Assembly: GCA_003211535.1 (NCBI GenBank)
Contig: QCSJ01000011.1
Location: 1 to 35,332 of the forward strand
DNA length: 35,332 bases
Source of the DNA: Synechococcus sp. AG-670-A05
GTDB lineage: Bacteria > Cyanobacteriota > Cyanobacteriia > PCC-6307 > Cyanobiaceae
Direction: 5' to 3'
This document shows positions 11,437 to 20,709 of this stretch, in pieces. Both the position numbers and the translations under genes were made by a program. Within the stretch, counting starts at the first letter, position 1. The number at the start of each line of letters is the position of its first letter. The notes below the pieces were generated by a model that worked only from the letters and a program-made list of their open reading frames with translations, ran no database searches and was not told the origin of the DNA.

Positions 11437-11450
11437 GATCGACTTCTTCC

Positions 11451-12128
11451 ATGGCTGACCCACGGCAGGATCAATCAGACCTGCCCTCCTGTCTGGACCA
11501 GGCGGTGCTAGATCCCCTGCTCAGCCTTGAGCAGCTGAACGAACGCTGCGATGCCGGTCGGCAGGAACGGGTGCGTGCGATCTGCACCAGCCTGCGCCAG
11601 CTTCCTTTACTGCGGGAACGACTGGGGGGCCAGGGGGGGACGAAGCTGATCGCCGCCATCGGCTTCCCCTTCGGCGCCATTCCCGCAGAACTACGGCTGG
11701 CGGAAGCGGCATGGGCTGCTGCCCATGGCGCCGACGAGCTGGACGTTGTGCCGGATTTCAGTGCCTTGGTGAGGGGGGACAGCGATGGTTTTGCCGAGGA
11801 TTTAGCGGCCATCTCCGGTCTGGGCCTGCCGGTGCGTGTGGTGCTGGACATTGCCCGGTTGCCGGAGGAGCTCCTGGCGATTGCCGTGGAAGCCTCCATC
11901 GATGCCGGCGCGGCAGGGGTGCAGAGCGGCAATGGCTTTGGTCCCACCTGCCAGGTTGAGCAGGTGTCGGCTCTAGCAGGGTTGTGCCGCGGCCGTTGCG
12001 CCATCAAGGCCGCCGGGGGGATCCATCACCCTGAGCTGGCCCTGGATCTGCTCGAAGCCGGGGCATCTCTGCTGGGCACCAGCAGCGCCCCCGAACTGCT
12101 GCAGGCACTCCGTCGACCGATCGCCTGA
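11451..12128 (+). CDS. deoC: Deoxyribose-phosphate aldolase
   Basis: LDQAVLDPLLSLEQLNERCD, AAIGFPFGAIPAELRLAEA, GADELDVVPDFSALVRGD, IKAAGGIHHPELALDLLEAGASLLGTSSA. ATG at 11451 preferred over ORF start 11391, which overlaps hpf. Confidence 0.88.
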   Translation: MADPRQDQSDLPSCLDQAVLDPLLSLEQLNERCDAGRQERVRAICTSLRQLPLLRERLGGQGGTKLIAAIGFPFGAIPAELRLAEAAWAAAHGADELDVVPDFSALVRGDSDGFAEDLAAISGLGLPVRVVLDIARLPEELLAIAVEASIDAGAAGVQSGNGFGPTCQVEQVSALAGLCRGRCAIKAAGGIHHPELALDLLEAGASLLGTSSAPELLQALRRPIA

Positions 12129-12935
12129 ATGTCCGAGCGCACGCTGGTGGGGTTGGCCCTCAAGGTAGGGCCGCTGGGCGAGCACGATCGGCTTCTCAGC
12201 CTGCTCAGCGATGCGGAGGGGGTGACCCGTGTGGCCGTTCCCGGTGCCCGGCGGCCGAAGAGCAGCCTGGCCGCGGCAGCTCCCCTGACCCTGCTGGAAC
12301 TGCAGGTGGGCGGCCGCAGTGGTATTGCCCGCGTGCGCCAACTGCGGGTGCTTCGGAGCCATGCCGGTCTCGGCCGCCAGCTGGAAACCCTGTCCGCCGC
12401 TCAGGCCTTATGTGACCTCTGCCTGCAGCTGGCGAGAGAGGATCCGGTGGATGGACTTCTCGCTACTCTCCAACTGCACCTGGAACGACTTGAGCAGCTC
12501 AGCGACTGCCTAGATGAGGTGCTGGCCAGCAGCGTGCAGGGGGCCAGCCATCTGCTAACCCTGGGGGGGTACAGCCTGCCACTGCAGAGCTGCTGCCTCA
12601 GCGGTGCTCCCTTGGAACCTCCGATCGGAGAGTGGGAGTGGCGCTGCAGCCTTTTGCCGATGGACGGCTTTGCCATCGATCTACAACCCGGAGCAGCGAT
12701 GACATTAAATCCCTCGGAGCTGGCACTGCTGCAGCGGCTGCCCAGTGCCGATCTGCCGCGCCGCCGCGATGGAGTGTTGATGGGGCCGCAAGCGGTGTGG
12801 CTGCGGTTGCTTGACGTGGTTGAGATCTGGATCCGAACCCATCTGCAACGCGGAAACCCTGCCCTAGCGATGCTACGGGAGTGCGTCACCGCACCGCAGG
12901 TAAGCCAACATGGCGCCGATGCAAGAAACAGTTGA
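12129..12935 (+). CDS. recO: DNA repair protein RecO
   Basis: MSERTLVGLALKVGPLGEHDRLLSLLSDAEGVTRVAVPGARRPKSSLAAAAPLTLLELQVGGRSGIARVRQLRVLRSH. Starts immediately after the deoC stop. Confidence 0.85.
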   Translation: MSERTLVGLALKVGPLGEHDRLLSLLSDAEGVTRVAVPGARRPKSSLAAAAPLTLLELQVGGRSGIARVRQLRVLRSHAGLGRQLETLSAAQALCDLCLQLAREDPVDGLLATLQLHLERLEQLSDCLDEVLASSVQGASHLLTLGGYSLPLQSCCLSGAPLEPPIGEWEWRCSLLPMDGFAIDLQPGAAMTLNPSELALLQRLPSADLPRRRDGVLMGPQAVWLRLLDVVEIWIRTHLQRGNPALAMLRECVTAPQVSQHGADARNS

Positions 12936-14287
12936 GCGGATCCGCAGCCAGCGCTCCTGAGACCAATCGGAAAGGTCTGCAGGCGGTGATCCGTCTGGAC
13001 GGGTTCCGTCGACTATGGCTAGGGCAGATCTTCTCCCAGCTGGCGGACAAGTTCTACATCGTGTTGATGGTGTTCCTGATCGCCCAGTACTGGGTGAGCA
13101 GTGACCCTGTCAGCATTGGTCCGCTGGCGGACATGGCGTCAGCCATCCGCATGGACATCGAAACGCGGGCGGAACGCATCACTCTTCTGGCCACCGGCAT
13201 CTACGTGGCCAATACGGTTCCCGCCATCTTGCTGGGGATGTTGGCCGGCGTCTGGGCGGATCGCTGGCCCAAGCGCCGGGTGATGGTGGCCTCCAACGCC
13301 GTGCGCGCCCTGCTGGTGCTGTTGGCACCGTTCTGCCTGGTGCCGGGCCCATTGTTTCTGGGTCTTAGCTGGGGCTACTGGGCCCTGCTGGTGATGACCT
13401 TTTTCGAATCGGTGCTGACCCAGTTCTTTGCACCGGCGGAGCAGGCAGCAATTCCCCTCCTTGTGCCACGGGAGCTGCTGCTGGCTGCCAATTCCCTCTA
13501 TCAGGCCACCAGCATGGCGGCGACGATCGTGGGCTTCGCCCTGGGGGAACCGATTCTGAGGTTGCTCAATGGCGCCTTTCTCCAACTCGGCCTCGCCGGC
13601 GGTGAGTTTCTGCTGCTCCCCTTCTGCTACGGGCTAGCAGCGGTGAGCCTGAGCACGATCCAGATGCAGGAAGCGCCAAGGCAAACAGGGGATGTCGGCA
13701 TTCTCGAAGAGGTCCGAGAAGGGCTGCAGGTGTTGGTGAAACGCCCCACAGTGCGTCGGGCCATGCGCAACCTGGTGTTGCTCTACAGCCTCCTGGCCGC
13801 AATGTACGTACTGGCCATCAGCCTGGCCGGATCGATCAACAGCCTTGGCCCCACCGGCTTCGGCAGCCTGCTGGCAACGAGTGGACTCGGCATGGCCATC
13901 GGAGCCGTCCTTACGGCGCAGGTTGGCCACCGGATCAGCCGTCATCACCTTGGAGCCACTGGCCTAGCCAGCATCACCTTCTGCCTGGTGATGCTGGGGC
14001 AGTTCCAGGGTCGACTGCTGATAACCCTGTTTCTCTGCACCGTCCTGGGAATCGGGGCAGCGTTGGTGGCAATCCCTGCCCAGACAACCCTGCAGGAGGA
14101 CACGCCTGAGCGAGAGCGTGGCCGGGTATTCGGACTGCAGAACAACCTGACTAACATCGCCCTGAGTTTGCCGTTGGTGCTGGCCGGGACTCTGGTGAGC
14201 AGCGTCGGTCTTGAACCCGTCCTGCTGTTGCTGGCTGCGATGGCCCTCGTGGCGGCAGTGCTCGAACGCCCCTGGAAGCGCTGCTAA
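12881..14287 (+). CDS. MFS transporter
   Basis: Multi-TM protein: FRRLWLGQIFSQLADKFYIVLMVFLIAQYW, GMLAGVWADRWPKRRVMVASNAVRA, 12-TM-like layout. True start is probably internal (about 12960-12990), since 12881 lies inside recO. Confidence 0.85.
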   Translation: MRHRTAGKPTWRRCKKQLSGSAASAPETNRKGLQAVIRLDGFRRLWLGQIFSQLADKFYIVLMVFLIAQYWVSSDPVSIGPLADMASAIRMDIETRAERITLLATGIYVANTVPAILLGMLAGVWADRWPKRRVMVASNAVRALLVLLAPFCLVPGPLFLGLSWGYWALLVMTFFESVLTQFFAPAEQAAIPLLVPRELLLAANSLYQATSMAATIVGFALGEPILRLLNGAFLQLGLAGGEFLLLPFCYGLAAVSLSTIQMQEAPRQTGDVGILEEVREGLQVLVKRPTVRRAMRNLVLLYSLLAAMYVLAISLAGSINSLGPTGFGSLLATSGLGMAIGAVLTAQVGHRISRHHLGATGLASITFCLVMLGQFQGRLLITLFLCTVLGIGAALVAIPAQTTLQEDTPERERGRVFGLQNNLTNIALSLPLVLAGTLVSSVGLEPVLLLLAAMALVAAVLERPWKRC

Positions 14288-14322
14288 TTTGCCGGTTCGC
14301 CTGAGGAGGGCAGTCACGCTTG

Positions 14323-15489
14323 GTGCAGATTGCCTGGCTGGGGAAGAAAACACCGTTCTGCGGGAACGTCTCCTACGGCCTCAGCACGACAGAGGCACTG
14401 CGTGAGCGGGGGCATCAGACTCACTTCATTCATTTCGATAACCCCCGCAATCCCGAAATCGGCGAGACGTCTTTGCTGGCCAATGATCCGGACGTCAGCC
14501 TGCCGTATCTAGTCAAATCGCAGGTCTACACCATTCCCTCACCAGGTGCGCAGCGGGAGCTGCGAGACTCTTTGGAGCGGCTGAAGCCAGACATCGTTCA
14601 TGCCAGCCTAACCCTCTCCCCGCTGGATTTCCGCCTGCCGGACCTCTGCCAGCAGCTTGGTGTGCCACTAGTGGCCACCTTTCACCCCCCCTTCGATGCA
14701 GGGCTGCGCAACATCACCGCCGGTACCCAGCAGCTCACTTATCAGCTCTATTCCCCTGCCCTAGCTCGCTTTGACCGGGTGATCGTGTTCTCTCAGCTGC
14801 AGGCCGATGTGCTGGTCCGCCTCGGTGTGCCGGAGCAGCGTCTGGTGGTGATTCCCAATGGTGTGGACACGGAATGCTGGGCCCCCGCCACCCCGGGCGC
14901 CAGCACTCCGACCCTTCAACGGGTGCGCGAACGGCTTGGTTCCCAGCGGATCTTTCTGTACATGGGACGGCTAGCCACTGAGAAAAACGTCGAAGCGCTG
15001 TTGCAGGCCTGGCGACTCACCTCACCTGTCGGATGCCGATTGGTGATCGTGGGCGACGGCCCCCTGCGCAGCGGATTGATGAACCAGTTCGGCAATGCTG
15101 ATGTGCTGTGGTGGGGCTATGAACCCGATCTGGAAACCCGGGTGGCGCTGCTGCAGTGCGCCGAGGTCTTCGTTCTGCCCAGCCTCGTCGAGGGGTTGTC
15201 CCTTGCGTTGCTGGAAGCCATGGCCAGCGGCACCGCCTGCGTGGCCACCGATGCCGGTGCCGATGGGGAGGTGCTGGAGGGTGGAGCAGGGATCGTTCTG
15301 AGCACCCAGGGGGTCACCACCCAGCTCCGCACCCTCTTGCCTGTGCTGCGTGATCAGCCTGTGCTCACCGCAGAGCTGGGGCGACGGGCCCGCCAGCGAG
15401 CCCTGGAGCGGTACACGATCAGCCGAAACATCGACGCCATCGAAGCGCTCTACGGCTCTCTGGTCCATACCAGTCAACAAGCGGCCTGA
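14323..15489 (+). CDS. Glycosyltransferase family 4 (GT-B)
   Basis: PDIVHASLTLSP, VIPNGVDTECWAP, FLYMGRLATEKNVEALLQAW, VIVGDGPLRSGL, VLPSLVEGLSLALLEAMASGTACVATDAGADGEVL. GTG at 14323 preceded by a purine-rich GAGGAGG; TTG at 14320 is also possible. Confidence 0.92.
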   Translation: MQIAWLGKKTPFCGNVSYGLSTTEALRERGHQTHFIHFDNPRNPEIGETSLLANDPDVSLPYLVKSQVYTIPSPGAQRELRDSLERLKPDIVHASLTLSPLDFRLPDLCQQLGVPLVATFHPPFDAGLRNITAGTQQLTYQLYSPALARFDRVIVFSQLQADVLVRLGVPEQRLVVIPNGVDTECWAPATPGASTPTLQRVRERLGSQRIFLYMGRLATEKNVEALLQAWRLTSPVGCRLVIVGDGPLRSGLMNQFGNADVLWWGYEPDLETRVALLQCAEVFVLPSLVEGLSLALLEAMASGTACVATDAGADGEVLEGGAGIVLSTQGVTTQLRTLLPVLRDQPVLTAELGRRARQRALERYTISRNIDAIEALYGSLVHTSQQAA

Positions 15490-15490
15490 G

Positions 15491-16303
15491 TCAGGCCAGT
15501 CCTCTGCTTCGTTCGGCAGCGGCAATGACCGCCTCCATGAAGGCGGATCGGGCTCCAGCTCGTTCCAGAGCCCGCACTCCCGCAATGGTGGTGCCGCCGG
15601 GGGACGTCACCATGTCTTTCAGCGTGGCGGGATGAAGCTGCCGCTGATCCAACAACGCAGCCGTTCCAGCCAAAGTGCGATGGGCCAGCCGATGGGCCAG
15701 ATCCCGCGGCAGACCAGCCGCCACCGCACCATCCGCCATCGCTTCCGCCATCATTGCCACAAAGGCCGGGCCTGAGGAGGTGAGGGCAAGAAAGGCATCA
15801 AGCTTCGCTTCAGGCAGCTCCAGCACCTCACTGACGCCGGCGAACAACGCACGCACTTGGAGCTTCTGCTCAGAGCTGAGCGCCTCTCCCCAGGCCAAGG
15901 CCGTCAGGCCTTCCCCCACAAGGGCTGGAGTATTCGGCACCGCGCGCACCACACGATGCCCAGGGAACAGGCGCTGCAAGCGAGCCAGACTGACACCGGC
16001 CAGAACCGACACCAGCAGGGGGTGGTTGTCGACGGTGGGTGCGGCCGCAGCGATCCTGTCTATCTGCTGCGGTTTGATGGCCAGCAACTGCACTGGAGCA
16101 GACCAGACCTGCTGCGCCTCGGAGCGGTCCGACGGGTGGATTGACACGGCCTCAAAGGCCCCCTGGCGCAAACTCTCGGCAGTGGCAGCCGTCCCAACAA
16201 CCGCCAGCACCTGATCGGCCGAGCACGCCTTGCTGCTCAACAGTGGTTCCACCAGGGCCTGGGCCATCTGGCCCAGGCCGATCACACCGAGGGAAGGAAC
16301 CAC
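15491..16303 (-). CDS. proC: Pyrroline-5-carboxylate reductase
   Basis: LGVIGLGQMAQALVEPLL, LLAIKPQQIDRI, VRAVPNTPALVGEGLTAL, ALTSSGPAFVAMMAEAMADGAVAAGLPRDLA, MVTSPGGTTIAGVRALERAGARSAFMEAV. Confidence 0.96.
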   Translation of the reverse strand: MVPSLGVIGLGQMAQALVEPLLSSKACSADQVLAVVGTAATAESLRQGAFEAVSIHPSDRSEAQQVWSAPVQLLAIKPQQIDRIAAAAPTVDNHPLLVSVLAGVSLARLQRLFPGHRVVRAVPNTPALVGEGLTALAWGEALSSEQKLQVRALFAGVSEVLELPEAKLDAFLALTSSGPAFVAMMAEAMADGAVAAGLPRDLAHRLAHRTLAGTAALLDQRQLHPATLKDMVTSPGGTTIAGVRALERAGARSAFMEAVIAAAERSRGLA

Positions 16304-16313
16304 AGGAGGGGAA

Positions 16314-16880
16314 TCAAAGGGCTGTGGCGCCCCAGGCGGGGGACGGAGCCGCCGCGGCTTCCTGCTGTTGCTCTACTTCCGCATCACGGCTAACCACCGT
16401 GGGGGTGGAGGCCTCGTCGTGGCTGGTGTTGGTAACGGTGACGCAACTGGGGGCAAAAAGGAAGATGCTTTCACCCACCCGCTCCTGGTGACCGTCGATG
16501 GCGAAGGTGCCACCGGCCACGAAATCCACCGCACGCTGAGCCTGGTCGGGCTCCATCATTGTGAGATTGAGGATGACGGTCTTACGCTCACGAAGAGCCT
16601 GAATTGCCCGGGGCATTTCATCGAAGCTGCGGGGCTCCATCAGATTCACTTCGGCGGCGGCGGTGCTGATGCCTGGCATGCCGATCACGTTGGAGGCAGA
16701 GAAGTTATCGCCCAGATCGAAGGGGTTGCTGTCGCCGATGGTGGCCAGAGCACCACCATCAGAGTGGCTGGCCCGCTGATCCTGGGCGGGCTGATCATCG
16801 TCGTAAACCAGATCATCAAGATCGCCATCGAGGTAGTCGTCACCAGCGACGACGGCACGCAGGCGGGAAATCAGCGACAC
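16314..16880 (-). CDS. sepF: Cell division protein SepF
   Basis: [28 protein letters not shown]..., [68 protein letters not shown]. Confidence 0.95.
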   Translation of the reverse strand: MSLISRLRAVVAGDDYLDGDLDDLVYDDDQPAQDQRASHSDGGALATIGDSNPFDLGDNFSASNVIGMPGISTAAAEVNLMEPRSFDEMPRAIQALRERKTVILNLTMMEPDQAQRAVDFVAGGTFAIDGHQERVGESIFLFAPSCVTVTNTSHDEASTPTVVSRDAEVEQQQEAAAAPSPAWGATAL

Positions 16881-16976
16881 CTTGAAACTCCTTTCGGGCT
16901 GAGACGTAAGGGGGAAGTCCTCGCGTCGGGACCACCCTGTCCTTGAATAACGTTTAAGCGAGGTCTCAGCAAGTCA

Positions 16977-17636
16977 TCAAGCAGCTGGTGATGCTGATGG
17001 CCGAGGTCCAAAGAGCACTGATCCAAGGCGCAGCCAGGTGCTGCCCGCTGCGAGCGCTTCATGCCAGTCGCCACTCATCCCCATCGAGCACTCGCCCAGC
17101 TCCAGATGATCGGCCAGCTCACGGCATTCCCTGAACAGGGCCTGTCGCTCGTCTGCTTCGCAGCCCATCGGGGCCATGGTCATCAGGCCAACTACGGTCA
17201 TCGATGGCAGAGATCGCAGCTCCGACCAAGCCAACAGCAGCTCTTCACGCAGTAAGCCGCCTTTGTTGGCATCGGGTCGCAGCTTCACCTGCAGCAGCAC
17301 CTCCGGCCTTTGCGCTTCCTCGCCGGCGATCCGCGACAGCCGCTGCGCCAGAGCCAGGGAGTCCACGGAATGAATCACCGGAAAGGCACGCACCACAGAT
17401 CGCACCTTGTTGCTCTGCAATCGGCCGATGAAATGCCATCGCAAGGACAGATCCGCCAACAACTCCTGCTTCGGAAGTGCTTCCTGCAAACGACTTTCAC
17501 CGAAGTCCCGCTGGCCGCTCTCCGCCAGCGCACGGATCGCCTCAGCAGGTTGCCCCTTGCTGACGGCGAGCAGCCGAGCCGTGGCCGGCAACTCCGCCTG
17601 CAGAGCGGTCCAGCGATCAAAGAGGGGGGCTGACAA
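16977..17636 (-). CDS. pipY: YggS/PipY family PLP homeostasis protein
   Basis: ARLLAVSKGQPAEAIRALAESGQRDFGESRLQEALPK, LRWHFIGRLQSNKVRSVV, VIHSVDSLALAQRL, LGECSMGMSGDWHEALAAGSTWLRLGSVLFGPR. Confidence 0.93.
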   Translation of the reverse strand: MSAPLFDRWTALQAELPATARLLAVSKGQPAEAIRALAESGQRDFGESRLQEALPKQELLADLSLRWHFIGRLQSNKVRSVVRAFPVIHSVDSLALAQRLSRIAGEEAQRPEVLLQVKLRPDANKGGLLREELLLAWSELRSLPSMTVVGLMTMAPMGCEADERQALFRECRELADHLELGECSMGMSGDWHEALAAGSTWLRLGSVLFGPRPSASPAA

Positions 17637-17646
17637 GGCTCAGTCG

Positions 17647-17913
17647 TCAGATGAAGGTTTGATCAAACAGCTGCCTCCAGTTTTCGAGCTCCTCGGAACC
17701 GGCACGTTGGCAGCGCTGCAGATTGACGTCGGCATGATGACGGGCATCCCCATAGGGAATCACCTCGAACTGCGCCCCGCGGGGCTGCAGGGTCACCAGA
17801 AAGAACATGCGCTGGGCGTACAGCGTGGCGTAGATGTCCCGACCTTCACCGGCCGGTGCCACCCGGTACAACATTCCGAAGGTGGGGTGGTTGAGATAGC
17901 GCTCGGCAGCCAT
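17647..17913 (-). CDS. pipX: PipX, NtcA coactivator / PII-binding protein
   Basis: MAAERYLNHPTFGMLYRVAPAGEGRDIYATLYAQRMFFLVTLQPRGAQFEVIPYGDARHHADVNLQRCQRAG..., 88 aa, directly upstream of pipY. The supplied 225-aa ORF is over-extended into ecfT. Confidence 0.93.
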   Translation of the reverse strand: MAAERYLNHPTFGMLYRVAPAGEGRDIYATLYAQRMFFLVTLQPRGAQFEVIPYGDARHHADVNLQRCQRAGSEELENWRQLFDQTFI

Positions 17914-17927
17914 TGATGCAGCCTCCA

Positions 17928-18806
17928 TCACAAAGCACCGTACCGAGTCCTCAGACCCAGAACGGCCAAGAGGAACAGCAAAGCCAGCGCATTCAGCAGC
18001 GGAGCCGGCCGCTCGTCCGGGAGCCGGAAGCCTGCAGGACCGGAGACCAAGCCGCCGCGAGCCACCAGAGCATCGGCTCCCTGTTCCGCCCGCAGAAGGA
18101 TGTTGGCCAGCAGCCGTTCCCCTACGGCCAGCACAAGCCCAAAGGATGCCTTGAACCCAAGTCGCCGCAGGTTGACGGCCCGACTGGCCAGGGAACGCAG
18201 CAGATTCTGCAATTCCTCCTGCACTAAAGGCAGGAAACGCAAAGCCAGCAACAGCTGAAACCCCAACCGTTCCATCGGCAGGCCGAGACGGTTCAGGGGT
18301 GCCAGCCACCAACTCAGGGCCCACACAAGGTCCTCAGGCGGGGTGCTGATCAACACCAGATTGACGCTGTGAATCACAGTGAAGATCAGAGTGGACGTGC
18401 GCAGTCCCAGCAGCAGCGAGGCCCGGTCCACCGAGAGCGGTCCCAGCTCGAACACAACCCAGGACGGGCCCTGGGGCAGGGCATCCGGCAGTTCCTGAGG
18501 ATCACGCAACGCCAACGCCGCGGGCGGATCAGCAGCAGGCAGCAGCATCGAAAGGGTGCCGACCGCCAGAGCCAGCAGCGCCAGTACCACCAGGGAACGC
18601 CACCAGATCCTGCGGGGCAGGCCACTGATCAGGGTGAGCAGGAGCAGGCCCAGCACCAACGCAACACGCCACAACGGTCCCGCCAGTACTGGGGTGAGCA
18701 GAAAAACCAGGGACCAGGCCAGCTTCAGGCGGGCATCCAGGCGACGCAGCCAGCCCTCGCGCCCGTCAACGAACTGCCCCATCGGGATCTGCCGCAGCCA
18801 GTCCAT
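17928..18806 (-). CDS. Energy-coupling factor (ECF) transporter transmembrane protein, CbiQ/EcfT family
   Basis: PMGQFVDGREGWLRRLDARLKLAWSLVFLLTPVLAG, multi-TM, VEELQNLLRSLASRAVNLR / GERLLANILLRAEQGADALVARG coupling-helix region. Confidence 0.85.
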   Translation of the reverse strand: MDWLRQIPMGQFVDGREGWLRRLDARLKLAWSLVFLLTPVLAGPLWRVALVLGLLLLTLISGLPRRIWWRSLVVLALLALAVGTLSMLLPAADPPAALALRDPQELPDALPQGPSWVVFELGPLSVDRASLLLGLRTSTLIFTVIHSVNLVLISTPPEDLVWALSWWLAPLNRLGLPMERLGFQLLLALRFLPLVQEELQNLLRSLASRAVNLRRLGFKASFGLVLAVGERLLANILLRAEQGADALVARGGLVSGPAGFRLPDERPAPLLNALALLFLLAVLGLRTRYGAL

Positions 18807-18809
18807 TGC

Positions 18810-20178
18810 TCAACTCTGGCGGTTCTGATGGCTCACCATGTCCCGTTCAGCATCGCGCTGCTGCTTGCCACGCCAGTACAACTTCACAGGGGTGCCATCG
18901 AAACCGAGGCCCTCCCGGATCTGACGCTCGACATAGCGGCGGTAGGTGTCACCGAAGAGCTTCGGGTCGTTGACGAACAGCGTAAAGCTGGGGGGCCTGC
19001 TTGCCACCTGGGTGCCGTAATACAGACGCCCTTGGCGGCCGCCGCGGGTGGTGGGGGGGGCTGCGCCAGCTCAGGGCCTCCTTTAGCACCTCGTTAACAA
19101 CGGAAGTGCTGACGCGCCGGCGATGCTGCTCCACCGCCAGGGATGCCAAGGCAAAAATGCTGTCCACCCGCTGACCGGTGAGGGCCGACGTGAACAGCAT
19201 CGGTGCCCAGTCGAGGAAATACAACTTGGCGCGGAGATCCTTCTCCATGGCAGTCATGGTGTAGCTGTCCTTCTCCACGGCATCCCACTTGTTCACCACC
19301 ACCACACAGGCGCGACCGTCCTCCTCGATCCGCCCCGCCAGTCGCTGATCCTGTTCGGTGACGCCATCGAGGGCATCGATCACCAGCACGCAGACGTCAC
19401 TGCGATCAATCGCTTTGAAACTGCGGTTGATGCCGAAGAATTCAGGCCCGTAGTTGACACTCCGCCGCCGGCGGATTCCCGCGGTGTCGACCAGCCGCCA
19501 GGGACGGTTTTCGCGAACGATATTCGTGTCAATGGTGTCCCGGGTGGTGCCGCGAATGGGGCTCACGATCGCCCGCTGCTCACCACAGATGGCATTGAGC
19601 AGGCTAGATTTGCCGACGTTCGGTCGACCGATAATTGCCAACTGGATCGGCTCTTCCTTGTCCCGCTCCTGGTCTTTAGGGGGCAGAAAGGTCAGCACCT
19701 GATCCAAAAGATCCCCGGTGCCAACACCATGGATGGCGGAGATCGGATGGGGTTCTCCCAGACCAAGGCTCCAGAATTCAGCCGCCATCGCCAGACCTTG
19801 CTCCGGCGACTCGCATTTGTTGACAGCCAGCAGGGTCGGGCAAGGACTTCTGCGCAGGAACTCCGCGATGGATTCATCCGCGGCCGTTATGCCCTGCTGG
19901 CCATCAACGATCACCACCGCGACGCTGGCTTCCCCCATGGCAAGAGCCGCCTGCTCGCGGATCTCCGGCAGAAATTCGCTGTCGTCATCGAACACCAGAC
20001 CGCCGGTGTCGACTACTTTGAATTCACGGTCTCCCCAGTAACCATCCTGGTAGGTGCGGTCACGGGTTACGCCGGGCTCGTCATGCACAATAGCCTCGCG
20101 GCTGCGGCACAACCGGTTAACCAGGGTCGACTTACCGACATTGGGGCGTCCGATGATCGCAACGACAGGACGCGCCAA
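18810..20178 (-). CDS. der: GTPase Der (EngA) as sequenced with a frameshift at a G8 tract (19053-19060)
   Basis: Main ORF 18949-20178 has both G domains ([52 protein letters not shown]). After EALSWRSPP the frame degenerates, and the expected C-terminus ([48 protein letters not shown]) lies in another frame at 18810-19007. Confidence 0.9.
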
Positions 20179-20232
20179 GAGGTGGAGCTTCGATCAATCC
20201 TTGACCCTACAGACCCGGTGTCAAGGAGCGGT

Positions 20233-20709
20233 TCAAGCCACTGGCAGGTCGCCGGGATGTCCGGCGACAGGATCGAGGGGCACCGGCCGCTGGGGAGCCA
20301 GCGGACCCTGCTCCACCAGCGGAGCTTCCCTCTGAGCCAGCCAGGCCAGCAACCAGCTCACGGCGGTGGCACGCCGGGTCCGTCGCGGATAGAGCTCACC
20401 TATGCGGTAACCCTGAAACTGCAGTTGCTGCTTCAGCAATTGCTTGTGCCGCTTCGGGATCGATCGGGTCAGACGCACCGAGGCGGGTCGTTCAGCAATC
20501 ACCTGCGGCCCCTGAGGGAAAGCCTCCACCCAGTCGCGGGCTGTCTCAGGACCAGCGCTCCAAACACCGTCTGAGTCGATGTAACCCAGACGCTCCCAGA
20601 TCCGCTCACAGACGAAACGGTCGCTGCAACGGTCCTCAAGGATCTGCAGGAGCAATGCCCGGCTTAGGGGCCAGAGGTTGGTCACATGAGTCGGCAGCAT
20701 GGTGATCAT
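20233..20709 (-). CDS. DUF1823-like cyanobacterial protein
   Basis: MITMLPTHVTNLWPLSRALLLQILEDRCSDRFVCERIWERLGYIDSDGVWSAGPETARDWVEAFPQGPQVIAERPASVRLTRSIPKRHKQLLKQQL. Start at 20709, 20700 or GTG 20685; the 20904 start is inside dus. Confidence 0.65.
   Translation of the reverse strand: MITMLPTHVTNLWPLSRALLLQILEDRCSDRFVCERIWERLGYIDSDGVWSAGPETARDWVEAFPQGPQVIAERPASVRLTRSIPKRHKQLLKQQLQFQGYRIGELYPRRTRRATAVSWLLAWLAQREAPLVEQGPLAPQRPVPLDPVAGHPGDLPVA

Noticed and set aside
17647-18324. 225-aa reading of pipX with a long N-terminal extension
   Set aside because: The extension overlaps the ecfT coding sequence and is low-complexity; the PipX family start MAAERYLNHPTFG at 17913 explains the gene.
19123-20574. 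483-aa plus-strand ORF opposite der
   Set aside because: Antisense to der (both G domains recognised on the minus strand); the translation has no family motif.
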